Source: Thermoflexus sp035573655 (GTDB taxonomy: Bacteria > Chloroflexota > Anaerolineae > Thermoflexales > Thermoflexaceae). From it: DNA of 19,004 nt. A program made the position numbers and the translations under genes. The first letter of the stretch is position 1, and the number at the start of each line of letters is the position of its first letter. Under the pieces are notes generated by a model that was not told where the DNA came from, ran no database searches, and worked only from the letters and a program-made list of their open reading frames with translations. This document shows positions 1-7,905 of this stretch, in pieces. The DNA lies in contig DATMAC010000213.1 in assembly GCA_035573655.1 (NCBI GenBank), positions 1-19,004 on the forward strand, read 5' to 3'.

Positions 1-158
1 CCGCCACGCCGGTTCAGTTGCCGCCTGTCGCGCCGCGTTTCCCCTCCGGGCAACCGAAACCGGATTATGAGGCGATCACCATCTTGGGGTGGATCGCCTT
101 GCCGATCCTCGGTCTCAGCGTTGGGATCTGGTGGCTATCCCATCGCTGGAATCGGTGA
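1..158 (+). CDS. C-terminal end of a membrane-anchored protein (5' truncated by window)
   Basis: Reading the third frame from base 3 gives 51 open codons and a TGA stop at 156-158. No start codon is visible because the gene begins before the window. The visible tail is a proline-rich stretch (QLPPVAPRFPSGQPKP) followed by one hydrophobic segment (about ITILGWIALPILGLSVGIWWL) and a short basic end, SHRWNR. That pattern suggests a single C-terminal transmembrane helix with the last residues in the cytoplasm. The family cannot be named from this fragment. The stop is followed by 228 bp holding two strong hairpins before the next gene. The coding call rests on the protein-like composition and the membrane-segment pattern only. 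Confidence 0.6.
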   Translation, partial: ATPVQLPPVAPRFPSGQPKPDYEAITILGWIALPILGLSVGIWWLSHRWNR

Positions 159-211
159 ATCATTCGAGGGACGTTCGCACGGCCAGTGGGATAGAAATTC
201 CATCTGGGGGC

Positions 212-258
212 TTTTGGGGTCGAGCCGCGCGTCGAAGGCGCGCGGCTCGACCCCAAAA
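212..258. repeat. Perfect 20-bp hairpin (A1), intergenic repeat module
   Basis: The arms at 212-231 and 239-258 are exact reverse complements over 20 bp around a 7-nt loop (tcgaagg). The arms carry TTTTGGGG, a GAGCCGCG-type core and CCCCAAAA at the far end. A related hairpin with the same TTGGGG...GAGC...GCTC...CCCCAA layout lies at 10432-10474, and both are followed by a nearly identical 19-nt tail (314-332 here). It lies 54 bp after the stop at 158, so it could end that transcript, but no T-run follows on either strand. It is not a textbook intrinsic terminator. Confidence 0.8.
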
Positions 259-270
259 TATGTTTCATCC

Positions 271-305
271 TCTCTCCCTACGGCCCTTTGGGCCGTAGGG
301 AGAGA
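271..305. repeat. Perfect 16-bp hairpin (A2), intergenic repeat module
   Basis: The arms at 271-286 and 290-305 are exact reverse complements over 16 bp around a 3-nt loop (ttt). The outer part of the stem, TCTCTCCC/GGGAGAGA, is the same as that of the hairpin at 5264-5310, while the inner stem differs completely and is still perfectly paired. It sits 12 bp after hairpin A1 and before the glycosyltransferase at 387. It may act as a transcript end or processing element, but no T-run follows. Confidence 0.8.
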
Positions 306-313
306 GGGGGGTG

Positions 314-332
314 GTGGGGTCCTTCCGTCTCC
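314..332. repeat. 19-nt flank shared with the intergenic element at 10480
   Basis: The sequence gtggggtccttccgtctcc matches gtggggcccttccgcctcc at 10480-10498 in 17 of 19 positions, with two T/C differences. Both copies follow a TTGGGG...CCCCAA hairpin. It is outside any supported gene, so this points to a dispersed intergenic repeat family rather than coding conservation. Confidence 0.6.
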
Positions 333-386
333 TCACAAACGCTTCGAATTGAAGCGCCTATCCATCACCATGACCGGGGCAACAAA

Positions 387-1568
387 ATGCGCATCCTAAT
401 GCTCACTCAAGTGCTGCCCTATCCATTGGTCAGCGGACCGCAGATCAAAACCTACTATGTGCTCCGCTATCTGAGCCAGCGGCATTCCATTACCCTCGTT
501 TCCTTGGTTCGCGGGTCGGAACGGAAGGATTGGGTCGAGGCCCTGCGGCCGTTTTGCGAGACCATTTATACCGTGCGGCTCCCCCGTTCGCGGGCGCGGG
601 ATGCCTGGGCCCTTGCGCGGGCGGCCTGCCGAGGCGAACCCTTTCTCATCGCTCGGGATCATGTCCCCGCTCTCTATGCGTTATTGCGCCGCCTCAAAAA
701 GGAAGGGCGTTTCGATGCGGTGCACGCCGACCAGCTCAACATGGCGCCTTACGCGCTGACGATGTCAGCTTACCGGGTGCTGGACGCGCATAATGCGGTT
801 TGGCGGATCGCGGAACGCCTGGCGCAAACCGTATCGGCGGGATGGGCGCGGGCGCTGGCCTTATGGGAGGCCCGGCGGTTGAAGGCTTATGAAGGGCACG
901 TGAGCCGCGTCTTCGATCAAGTGCTGACGGTGAGCGAGGAGGATCGCCGCGCGCTGGAGGAGGCCGCTGGAGGTCCTTTGCCCGGGGCGACGATCCCAAT
1001 TGCGCTGGGCCCGGAGGATTTCCCGCCCATCCCAAGGGATCCGGATGCGAAAGGAGTTTTACATATTGGGGGTCTGCATTGGCCCCCGAATGCGGAGGGG
1101 ATCCGGTGGTTTTGCCGCGAGGTCTGGCCGCGGGTTCGAGCGGCCGTGTCGGAGGCCCGCCTGTTCCTCATCGGGGCCCGCCCGCCACGCGATCTGCAGG
1201 CCATGGCGGATCGAGATCCTTCCATCGTGGTGCCAGGTTTCGTGGCGGACCCCACCCCATACTGGCGGCAAAGCGCTGTCCTCATTGTCCCGGTGCATGC
1301 GGGGAGTGGTGTGCGCGTCAAGATCCTGGAGGCATGGTCCCGTGGAATGCCTGTCGTCAGCACTTCCATCGGCTGCGAGGGGTTGAGAGCCCACCATGGG
1401 GAGAACCTCTGGGTGGCGGACTCCGCGGAAGCGTTTGCAGCAGCGATCCTCAATCTCTTACAGGATCCGGATCTGGCGCGGCGGATCGCTGAGGGGGGGC
1501 GGCGCACCTTACAGGAGCATTACGACTATCGTCATGCTTTAAAGCCTTTGGAACAGGTTTACGGCTGA
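387..1568 (+). CDS. GT4-type glycosyltransferase
   Basis: This predicted cytoplasmic enzyme of 393 residues should transfer a sugar from a nucleotide-sugar donor during surface glycan or exopolysaccharide synthesis; donor and acceptor cannot be read from sequence. The N-terminus MRILMLTQVLPYPLVSGP is typical of the acceptor-side Rossmann domain. The C-terminal half has the donor domain: HIGGLHWPPNAEG, PGFVADPTPYW, then GSGVRVKILEAWSRG with conserved Glu315 and STSIGCEG. This C-terminal pattern resembles sugar transferases linked to exosortase/PEP-CTERM clusters. The ATG at 387 is chosen because it begins the family's N-terminus; the frame stays open upstream to 288 but that extension is low-complexity and overlaps hairpin A2. 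The ribosome site is weak (ggggc). It converges on the secreted protein at 1592 with 23 bp between stops. A decayed relative lies at about 7480-7882. Confidence 0.88.
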   Translation: MRILMLTQVLPYPLVSGPQIKTYYVLRYLSQRHSITLVSLVRGSERKDWVEALRPFCETIYTVRLPRSRARDAWALARAACRGEPFLIARDHVPALYALLRRLKKEGRFDAVHADQLNMAPYALTMSAYRVLDAHNAVWRIAERLAQTVSAGWARALALWEARRLKAYEGHVSRVFDQVLTVSEEDRRALEEAAGGPLPGATIPIALGPEDFPPIPRDPDAKGVLHIGGLHWPPNAEGIRWFCREVWPRVRAAVSEARLFLIGARPPRDLQAMADRDPSIVVPGFVADPTPYWRQSAVLIVPVHAGSGVRVKILEAWSRGMPVVSTSIGCEGLRAHHGENLWVADSAEAFAAAILNLLQDPDLARRIAEGGRRTLQEHYDYRHALKPLEQVYG

Positions 1569-1591
1569 TGACGTACTTAGGCGAGCTTCAA

Positions 1592-4135
1592 TCATCGGCG
1601 CATTATGAGAGGGAGATAACTCCGATGTTCTCGAGCTAAGGTAATGAACGTCCCCCTCCGCCACTCGCTGGCCCCTCCCGTGTTCACGGATTGGACTTCA
1701 TAACAATAACCCGTATTCGGCTGAAGCCCGGTGATCCACACCGCGTGGTCGACGACCCATTCTGGGCGGATGATGGTTTGTTCCCAGGATCCGCACGTTC
1801 GTCCGTAGCGCACCCGGCTATCGGCTGCCTGGAGGGTTCGCCAGCGGATCAGAGTCGCTGTTGCCAGAGGGGTGGCGGTAGGGCCCTCGCTGATCTGTGG
1901 AGGGGCGTTCGCTCCCCCGGGGGCGATTTGGAGAGCAAATGATTGCTCTGTCCATGCACCCTTGGAATCAGTCGCCCGTATGGTGACGGAAAAGACGCCG
2001 GGTTCGGAGGGAATTCCATAGACAAAGCCGGAGGCCGCATCGATGGTGAGCCAGGCGGGGGATTGCGTGAGTTGATAGGTTATGGGATCCCCATTCGGAT
2101 CCGTTGCGTTCACGTTATATGCAAAGGGCATTCCAACCGCGCTGAAGGTGGTGCGGGGGCGGGATAGGATTTGAGGGGGGGCGTTCTGGGCGCTGCCGAC
2201 TACCTGGAGCTCAAAGGTCTGAGTGGTGGAGGCTCCCTGAGGGTCTCGGACGCGGAGTCGCACGTTGAACCGCCCGGCTTGGGTGGGGGTCCAAGTCAGC
2301 ACCCCGCTATTGGGGTCGATTCGCATCTCCGAGGGGCCTTGCTCAAGGGCATAGGTCAATGGAACGAGGGCGTTGGGCTGGCCGGTGGGGTCGGGATCGT
2401 AGGCCTCGGCCCTGTAATAGTAAGGGCGCCCCACCACGGCCGTTGTGATGGGATTTGAGACGAAGTATGGGGTATCGTTCCCGTCATTCTCAAAAGTCAC
2501 GGTCGGGATGCCGGTGAATCCTCGCAGATACTGAGGCTCATAGTGGACCCGGAACTTGACTCGTCCATTGCTCTCTTGCAAAGCATAGGCATTCCCAAGG
2601 GGATCAAACAGGGTTACAGGGCCGTTCATGCCGCTCATGACAGCTTGGATATCGCGATTCCCCTCATTGCTCCATATGACTAAGATCGTCTCGCTGCCGT
2701 TTTTGAATAAATGACCCTCCACGAAGGATGGGGTTCCGCTCAATCGGCCGTAATAGGTGGCAGTCTGAATTTGATCGGCCAGGGCGCGCACAGCGAGCGC
2801 GCGTTCCGTGAGCGTTCGTCCGTTGTTTTCTAAGAGTGATTGATCATAGTTATAGCTGAAGAAAAAGATCTTCTCGGCCCCGACGGCGAGGTTGCCTACC
2901 ACAGTCTTGGCGGGCGAGAGCAGGGGTATGGCTTGCCCCCCTCGGAAATAGCTCGTCTCATTGGATGCCCAATGGATGCCGCCGCGAAGAGGCGATAGGG
3001 CCTCTGTGTTCCAAATCGGCTTGACGATCCCATACGCTTGGAGCACTTGGCGATACGTGTTGATGCTACCACAGCATCCATCCGGAGAAAGCCCCTCGCC
3101 GTTTCCCTCCTCGAGATAATGAACGGACAGGATGTCGAAAAGGGTGAACGACGGATCCCGGCGCTCCTCCTCCAGCATTTTCCGAAGGACCGACGAATCC
3201 CCCTGATAGAGATCCGCGGCCAAGATGCGAGCTTCCGGATCTATGCTTCGGACCGTTTGGGCGATCCCGCGTAGGAAGGTGACGTACAGGTCATAGTCGC
3301 ATGGGTTCCACCATCCGCAACCATCGATCTCATTCCCGACGATCCAGTGGCGAACCTGTCCCCGATAAGCCCGGGCGACATCCCGGAGGTTCTGATAGAA
3401 CCGGCTGTTGTAATCCGCTGCCCCTGGAGGGGCGCCGCCAATGAGCTTAAAGATGGGCGTCACGTCGTGAGCCAGTGCCTGGCTAACGAAGGATTGGATC
3501 TCTGAGCTGAGCGCGGCTCGAACGCTGTCATCCGTATCGACTGGGATATCAAAGTGAACCCACTTAATCCCAAGGTAGGCGATCTGCCCGGCAAATCCTG
3601 GATAGGGATCCACGGCGATGATAAAGCCAAGCGGAGAAGGATTGCCTGGGCCCAGCCGGATAATGGGGTCCACCAAGCCGATGCGAAGGCCGGTGAGATC
3701 CCCCTGGTCTGTAAACACATCGAGCCCATAGAAGCCGTAGCGGGTCAAACGATCGGTGGGCAGATAAAGCCAAGCGCCGGTCGCATCGGGCTGCACGAAG
3801 CCGTCTCCCTCAAAGACTGCTCCATTGACGGTCCAGTCAGCAGGGCCGTAGGCGTCGGTCAGACGATAGCGAACCCAATTCGGTCTCTGAGCGATATGGA
3901 TGCGAATAGGATCTCCCAGGATGAACAATCCACCGTTCGGCAGGGGATCCATATTAAGGGCGGCCGTTCGAATGCCGGTCGGGGTCTCTAAGGAGCTTGC
4001 CGCGCGGTCTATGGTCGGGGAGGCAGGGGGCGACATGATTGGTCGTTGAAGAGGAGTGGCTCCCACTCGCTGGAAAGGAGAGGTGCAGGCTAGGATCGAG
4101 AGCAATCCGATAAGCAATTGCCTTACATTTTTCAT
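1592..4135 (-). CDS. Secreted glycoside-hydrolase-like protein with Ig-like and Fn3 domains
   Basis: 847 residues. The start at 4135 has GGGAG six bases upstream and begins MKNVRQLLIGLLSILAC, an export signal; Cys17 in ILAC could make it a lipoprotein, though signal-peptidase-I cleavage near GATP is also possible. An N-terminal beta domain (about 60-157) precedes a TIM-barrel-like domain (about 165-545). In it HWIVGNEID (Glu269) and PIWNTEAL (Glu378) look like the acid/base and nucleophile of clan-A glycoside hydrolases. Two putative Ig/cadherin-like repeats follow (about 552-648 and 655-742; each with a D-P-N/D-G/P and 'G.P...G.F.V..RA.D..G' pattern), then an Fn3-like domain (about 745-835) and the C-terminal motif YLPLIMRR. 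Function is probably glycan cleavage or remodelling outside the cell; the family and substrate are unknown. The frame extends to 4327 but that start would nearly coincide with the transcription start. Confidence 0.82.
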   Translation of the reverse strand: MKNVRQLLIGLLSILACTSPFQRVGATPLQRPIMSPPASPTIDRAASSLETPTGIRTAALNMDPLPNGGLFILGDPIRIHIAQRPNWVRYRLTDAYGPADWTVNGAVFEGDGFVQPDATGAWLYLPTDRLTRYGFYGLDVFTDQGDLTGLRIGLVDPIIRLGPGNPSPLGFIIAVDPYPGFAGQIAYLGIKWVHFDIPVDTDDSVRAALSSEIQSFVSQALAHDVTPIFKLIGGAPPGAADYNSRFYQNLRDVARAYRGQVRHWIVGNEIDGCGWWNPCDYDLYVTFLRGIAQTVRSIDPEARILAADLYQGDSSVLRKMLEEERRDPSFTLFDILSVHYLEEGNGEGLSPDGCCGSINTYRQVLQAYGIVKPIWNTEALSPLRGGIHWASNETSYFRGGQAIPLLSPAKTVVGNLAVGAEKIFFFSYNYDQSLLENNGRTLTERALAVRALADQIQTATYYGRLSGTPSFVEGHLFKNGSETILVIWSNEGNRDIQAVMSGMNGPVTLFDPLGNAYALQESNGRVKFRVHYEPQYLRGFTGIPTVTFENDGNDTPYFVSNPITTAVVGRPYYYRAEAYDPDPTGQPNALVPLTYALEQGPSEMRIDPNSGVLTWTPTQAGRFNVRLRVRDPQGASTTQTFELQVVGSAQNAPPQILSRPRTTFSAVGMPFAYNVNATDPNGDPITYQLTQSPAWLTIDAASGFVYGIPSEPGVFSVTIRATDSKGAWTEQSFALQIAPGGANAPPQISEGPTATPLATATLIRWRTLQAADSRVRYGRTCGSWEQTIIRPEWVVDHAVWITGLQPNTGYCYEVQSVNTGGASEWRRGTFITLAREHRSYLPLIMRR

Positions 4136-4331
4136 GTTGAATCTCCCGAAAAAAGTTCTTTCGTTTCGGAAATTGATGACTTCGTGGGCTAAGTTGAGCT
4201 CGGGCGAATTATTCTTAGGAGCAAGTCCTATTGACCGGACAGATCCGAGCGGGTGGGAGGGCGGGTTCCGGCCATTCTTGGTGTCCAGGCGGCCGGGGAC
4301 ACTAAGCTCTGCTCCACCATCATCCAACTAA

Positions 4332-4360
4332 ATTCTAACCGATGGGAGTCAAATTGTCAA
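4332..4360 (-). promoter_or_regulatory. Consensus housekeeping-sigma promoter for the secreted gene at 1592-4135
   Basis: Read on the minus strand, TTGACA (4360-4355) is followed by exactly 17 bp and TAGAAT (4337-4332). This is a perfect -35 and a five-of-six -10 for a sigma-70/sigma-A type factor. Transcription would begin near 4325, leaving a leader of about 190 nt before the ATG at 4135. The promoter at 10257-10285 matches it in both hexamers, in spacer length and in flanking bases (AGTTGG downstream, CATC...GT in the spacer). Confidence 0.75.
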
Positions 4361-4438
4361 TAGTGATGGTCCGCTGTGACTGTTCACCTGTTGGTGGAAT
4401 TGGGATCATGGAGGGGAGACACCCCCTGGAGGAGGCCC

Positions 4439-4885
4439 ATGCGATTGTTGTTCGTCCTCCCCAAAGTCGAGCCCGAGAAGATCCCACCTCCCACCGTTTG
4501 CCCTCGGCCCGGATGCAACGGGAGGCACTTCCAGTGGTTTCAGGCGGTGACCAAGCGGGTGCGGGATCCCCACTGCTCCGAAGTCAAAGCCTATCGCTAT
4601 CGATGCCTCCGGTGTGGCCATCTCTTCCGCGTCGATCCGGCGGGGATCTCCCGAGACCACCTCTCCCAGCGGGTCAAGGGGTTAGCAGTGGTTCTTTACC
4701 TCCTGGGGCTGAGGGATGGGGCCGTCTCTCTCCTCCTGGAGGCCCTGGAATGGTTTATGAGCAAGACCCTGGTTTACCGGACGGTCCAGGAGGCGGCCCG
4801 GCGGGTGCCGGAGAGGAAGCGGAAGGAGGTCTTTGAGGGGATCCGGATCCCCGCGATCGGGAGCGATGTCACCAGCGTGAAAGTG
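4439..4885 (+). pseudogene. Transposase N-terminal fragment, interrupted by an IS481-type element
   Basis: The ATG at 4439 has a strong site (GGAGGAGG, 4428-4435). The fragment starts MRLLFVLPKVEPEK and carries zinc-ribbon-like cysteines at 21, 26, 46, 56 and 59 (CPRPGC...CLRCGH). A helical DNA-binding-like region follows (KGLAVVLYLLGLRDGAVSLL), ending at IPAIGSDVTSVKV. In relatives I recall, GSD(V/A)T begins the DDE catalytic core, so this copy stops just after the first catalytic Asp. The next bases, tgtatagaccagatacatg, are the end of a different insertion sequence, and the rest of the first transposase is not visible afterwards. It cannot be active. The IS family is not certain. Confidence 0.7.
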
Positions 4886-5190
4886 TGTATAGACCAGATA
4901 CATGGGTAACACTTGTTCAGAGACATGGGTAACACTGGAATACGATAAGGGCACGACACCGGAGGAGGAGGTGGGACGTGCTCCGCAAGGAGTGCACCGT
5001 GATGTCCCTTCGGACGGAGTTCGTGCGCTTGGCCTTGCTTGCAGGAAGGAGCCAACCCTCAAGCCCTGTGCCGGCGCTTTGGCATTAGCCGAAAAATCGC
5101 CTATCAATGGCTTCAGCGGTATCCCGCGGAGGGATGGGAAGGGCTCCCAGATCGCTCCCGACGTCCTCATTCCAGCCCCCCCGTAGCCCG
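4886..5190 (+). mobile_element. IS481-family remnant: left end plus frameshifted transposase start
   Basis: The left end is of IS481 type, with the 13-bp direct repeat ACATGGGTAACAC at 4900-4912 and 4923-4935. The transposase begins at ATG 5002 (MSLRTEFVRLAL) and continues in another frame from 5042 as QEGANPQALCRRFGISRKIA, then YQWLQRYPAEGWEGLPDRSRRP, a helix-turn-helix typical of the family. The frame break is explained by a 4-bp tandem duplication, TTGCTTGC at 5035-5042; removing one TTGC restores ...RLALQEGANPQ. Similarity fades after HSSPP at about 5185, so the catalytic core and right end are missing. It is a dead, truncated copy lying inside the older transposase fragment. Confidence 0.72.
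4900..4935. repeat. 13-bp direct repeat in the IS481 terminus
   Basis: ACATGGGTAACAC occurs at 4900-4912 and 4923-4935, 23 bp start to start. Tandem copies of this word at an end are typical of IS481 elements and probably bind the transposase. No inverted copy was seen further right, in line with loss of the other end. Confidence 0.75.
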
Positions 5191-5371
5191 CCTGCGCTGG
5201 AAGCGGCAGTTTCCTTTAGAGGCTAGGGTCGCCTTTGGCGGTCTCCAGCTCCTAAGGAATTTTGTCTCTCCCCTTTTCGCAGCCCAGAGGGCTGCGAAAA
5301 GGGGAGAGACAGGGAGGAAGGGTTATCCGACCTTCCCCAGTGTCTACTCAAATCGGTACCCTTGTTTCAGG
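5191..5371. other. Non-coding stretch with one large hairpin
   Basis: No supported gene lies between the fading IS481 remnant and the stop codon of the minus-strand gene at 5372. The only clear structure is the 22-bp hairpin at 5264-5310. An open plus-strand frame runs through to 5377 but it reads through the hairpin and has no protein-like pattern after the IS part. Confidence 0.5.
5264..5310. repeat. Perfect 22-bp hairpin (C)
   Basis: The arms at 5264-5285 and 5289-5310 are exact reverse complements over 22 bp around a 3-nt loop (aga). The outer stem TCTCTCCCC/GGGGAGAGA matches hairpin A2 at 271-305, whereas the inner stem (TTTTCGCAGCCC) is unrelated. It lies about 60 bp past the stop of the minus-strand gene at 5372, so it could mark that transcript's end, though no T-run follows on that strand. 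Confidence 0.8.
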
Positions 5372-7264
5372 TTATGAAAAAGCCCTGTGTGCGGAATAGG
5401 GCCTTTCGGAGATAGCGGACGATCCTAAGAGCAAGGGGGAGAGGACGAGCGCGATGAGATAGATCGGATATTGAAAACGGAAATCCGGCGCGGTGAGAAT
5501 TGGAAACCAGAGCAGGGTGTGAACGATCGCCGGCCCAATCAGGCTGATTGCCGGCCGGACTCCATGGCGATAAGCCAATACGATCCCAATCAGAACGACG
5601 AGGTAAAAGAAAATCGCGGGCCGCCAGAACAACCAAATCCACGCTGGTCTAAGTGTCTCGCGGAATACCGGCCACAGGGCACTCCGTAATATCGGGAAGA
5701 TCGGGCGAGAAGATAAACCCAGCGGATTGGGTGGTGTGCCCCATTCAAAGGCATAGACATAAGCGTTCTCCGGTTGGGTCATCCGCCACAGGAAATCGGT
5801 GCTGCAGAGGTAATGCCGCAGCCATGCCGTTGGGTTGCGAAGGATAAGACGGAGCCACAGACCCATGAAATTCGAGATGTTTTCATCAAAGAATTTTCGG
5901 TTGAGCTGATCGTTGTTGACGACAGGATCCAAGAAACGACATGTGTATCCTGCTCGCCACAATTCCAACGGCTGAATTCGGTCCAGAAAAGCCGCTTCGT
6001 CCGCGGTCAGGGGTGTTTCGGCATAGACAAGCGCCGACACCTGATGGATGGGAACCTGAAAGGCAAACCAGCGGGGGACAGGAGGGATCCTCAAAACGTA
6101 AATTTCGATTGCTTGTATCGTAATATAACACAAAACGACAGGCAGCAATGAGCGAGTTATTAGATTAATTGCGTGCTGCTTCCACAACATAATTATTAGG
6201 CCCAATGCGAGGAGGACGACGGGCCAGCCGTTATGGCGATAGGAAGCGATCGCAAGCCCGCTCAGAACAATCCCCACCCAAGTGCTTAAAGTCGGTTGTC
6301 GGTCTTCTAAGAAGTCCCGAACAAGGTGAAGCAAGGCAGCTGATAGCCCCAACATTCCCATCGCATAGGGGATGTCCTTCCACATCGTGATGCTCATCAA
6401 GCCGTTGGCCGGGGAGAGCGCAGCCGCGAGCACTAGAAATCCACGAGCGGATGTTGAAACCCCCCAGCGCTCAAGAGCGCGTACTGCGATCCCAATGATC
6501 ACTCCGAGGGCAAGCATCTGCGTTAAGGCGACCGCGGCTGGGGAAGGCCAGATTCGATACACTAGGGCCATAGAGAGCGTGTGCACAGCCGGATGGCGGT
6601 TGTCAAAGGCTCCGTCCAGGACTTGCCGCCACTGGTATAGCGCATCCTTTGGAAAGATGCCGGGATAAAAAGCCAGGAAGTAGACGAACCAGACAAGCCA
6701 GCAGGGCAGGGCGTAGAGGAGGATCCGCGATGGTCGGGAAATCGCATAGAGAGGTACACACTTTGTGCGTTCGCTTAACCGGAGGACGACGTAAGCGATC
6801 AGAAGCCCCAAGAGAAGCGCCTGGACAGCGATATACACCCCGGTGGCCAGGTTTCTCATCGGATCGGCGCTAACCCATCCTGCCCATGGGTGGGATCCGA
6901 AGCCTCGTATAGAGCGGATGGCGTCGAGGGAAATCCCGGGTGGGGGGAGAACCATGGTCGGTTCTGGGGAGGGGGATTGGAAGGGGGATGGGATAGGAAT
7001 AGCAATTGTGAGGAAGGGACCAGCGAGGAGGCCCAGAGTTAAAAGGGAACGCCGCATGGCGAGCTGCTGCAACGCGGGGTGCGTCAGAAGGATGGCGGCT
7101 CCCCCAATCCATAAGGTTCCCAAGGCGAGCCATGCGGACCCCATCTGGGCGAGGCGCCATGCTCCCACGTGCAAAAGCAGCCATGCACTGATCCAGATGC
7201 TCAAGGTATAGATCGTCTGGACTCGTGCGGATACCGTGAACGGAGATCTCAAGGGCAACCGCAT
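5372..7264 (-). CDS. Polytopic membrane protein, GT-C/DUF6020-like
   Basis: 630 residues from the chosen start. About 12-13 hydrophobic segments are visible, such as IYTLSIWISAWLLLHVGAW, CWLVWFVYFLAFYPGIF and FFYLVVLIGIVLAY. The loop YPGIFPKDALYQWRQVLDG, then NRHPAVHTL and later TMWKDIPYA, resembles DUF6020-type integral membrane proteins and lipid-linked-sugar glycosyltransferases of the GT-C fold, where acidic and His residues of the first outer loop are catalytic. A role in transferring a sugar from a polyprenyl carrier is plausible but inferred. The start at 7264 (MRLPLRSPF) has an AAGGGA site about 9 nt upstream. The frame is open 50 codons further, to 7414, and that extension is possible but not membrane-protein-like. 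It is flanked by IS debris downstream and a dead glycosyltransferase upstream. Confidence 0.75.
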   Translation of the reverse strand: MRLPLRSPFTVSARVQTIYTLSIWISAWLLLHVGAWRLAQMGSAWLALGTLWIGGAAILLTHPALQQLAMRRSLLTLGLLAGPFLTIAIPIPSPFQSPSPEPTMVLPPPGISLDAIRSIRGFGSHPWAGWVSADPMRNLATGVYIAVQALLLGLLIAYVVLRLSERTKCVPLYAISRPSRILLYALPCWLVWFVYFLAFYPGIFPKDALYQWRQVLDGAFDNRHPAVHTLSMALVYRIWPSPAAVALTQMLALGVIIGIAVRALERWGVSTSARGFLVLAAALSPANGLMSITMWKDIPYAMGMLGLSAALLHLVRDFLEDRQPTLSTWVGIVLSGLAIASYRHNGWPVVLLALGLIIMLWKQHAINLITRSLLPVVLCYITIQAIEIYVLRIPPVPRWFAFQVPIHQVSALVYAETPLTADEAAFLDRIQPLELWRAGYTCRFLDPVVNNDQLNRKFFDENISNFMGLWLRLILRNPTAWLRHYLCSTDFLWRMTQPENAYVYAFEWGTPPNPLGLSSRPIFPILRSALWPVFRETLRPAWIWLFWRPAIFFYLVVLIGIVLAYRHGVRPAISLIGPAIVHTLLWFPILTAPDFRFQYPIYLIALVLSPLLLGSSAISERPYSAHRAFS

Positions 7265-7479
7265 CCCCAGGCTTCCCTTCGCAACGCTGTGGATTGGAGC
7301 AGGTGGCGGAGCGTCTCTTGATGTTCGGAATCTAAGTTTTAATGAATCTGTCAGAATTCGAGAGAAAAATAGATAGAGACAGGAAATAACCCGGACACCA
7401 TAGGGGAAGTGCATATCGCCCGCGATCCTCGCTCCTCGAATCTCAACCAGACGCTTCGATACGGGACAGGCCGATCAGC

Positions 7480-7882
7480 GGAGCCGGAGGCCCGACTGTT
7501 CCTGATGGAGCACAGCTGCCGTGGGATCTGCGGCGATGAGCCGAATGGGATTCTCCGGTTGTTGTTCAAGGCTTCGTCGCGGATCCGAGCTCCCACGCAT
7601 CCTTATTACATGCGGACAATGGGATACGCGTTACAAGCCTCAAAGCCTGATTATGGGGCATCCACGCGGTCAGCACCTCAATCGGTTGTGAGGGGGCCGA
7701 AAGCCTGGGACGAAGAAAATGCCTGGATTGCGGATAATCTTAAAGCGTTCGCCTGTGCAGTGGTGACCCTGCTGCGAAGCCCATTGGGGGCATGCCGCCT
7801 CGGCGAGTCTGGGAAGACGATCATCCACGCGGAATATGGTTACCGAACAGCGTTGAGTCGGTCGGATGTCGTTCGCCTGTAG
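7480..7882 (+). pseudogene. Decayed C-terminal part of a GT4 glycosyltransferase
   Basis: Pieces of the GT4 donor domain appear in two frames, in the order of the intact gene at 387. EARLFL (7487) is in one frame. SPVVVQGFVADP (7552), HADNGIRVTSLKA, a TGA at 7648-7650, then AVSTSIGCEG (7666) are in a second frame. ENAWIADNLKAFACAVVTLLR to the stop at 7882 is back in the first. The TGA stands where the intact gene has the Trp of EAWSRG, consistent with TGG to TGA. About 8-10 residues around the intact gene's YWRQSAVLIVPV are also missing. With two frameshifts, a nonsense codon, a deletion and no N-terminal half, this is a dead gene. The apparent 157-codon frame from 7409 is a fusion of remnants. 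Confidence 0.82.
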
Positions 7883-7905
7883 TTTCGTCTTCGGCCTTCT
7901 GTCAC

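Noticed and set aside
212..305. Hairpins A1 and A2 as a rho-independent terminator pair
   Set aside because: The stems are strong, but no T-run follows on either strand, so I list them as repeats of unknown role.
4136..4327. N-terminal extension of the secreted glycosidase-like protein
   Set aside because: The signal peptide and GGGAG site fit the start at 4135; the longer version starts at TTG almost at the predicted transcription start.
7329..7354. Possible minus-strand promoter CTGACA...TAGATT before the membrane protein
   Set aside because: The spacer is only 14 bp, too short for a normal promoter.
7265..7414. 50-residue N-terminal extension of the polytopic membrane protein
   Set aside because: The start at 7264 has a plausible ribosome site and directly precedes the first hydrophobic segment; the extension cannot be excluded but is not supported.
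7409..7882. 157-codon plus-strand open frame as an intact gene
   Set aside because: Its recognisable parts belong to a GT4 gene whose middle lies in another frame with an in-frame TGA, so it is a remnant rather than a new protein.
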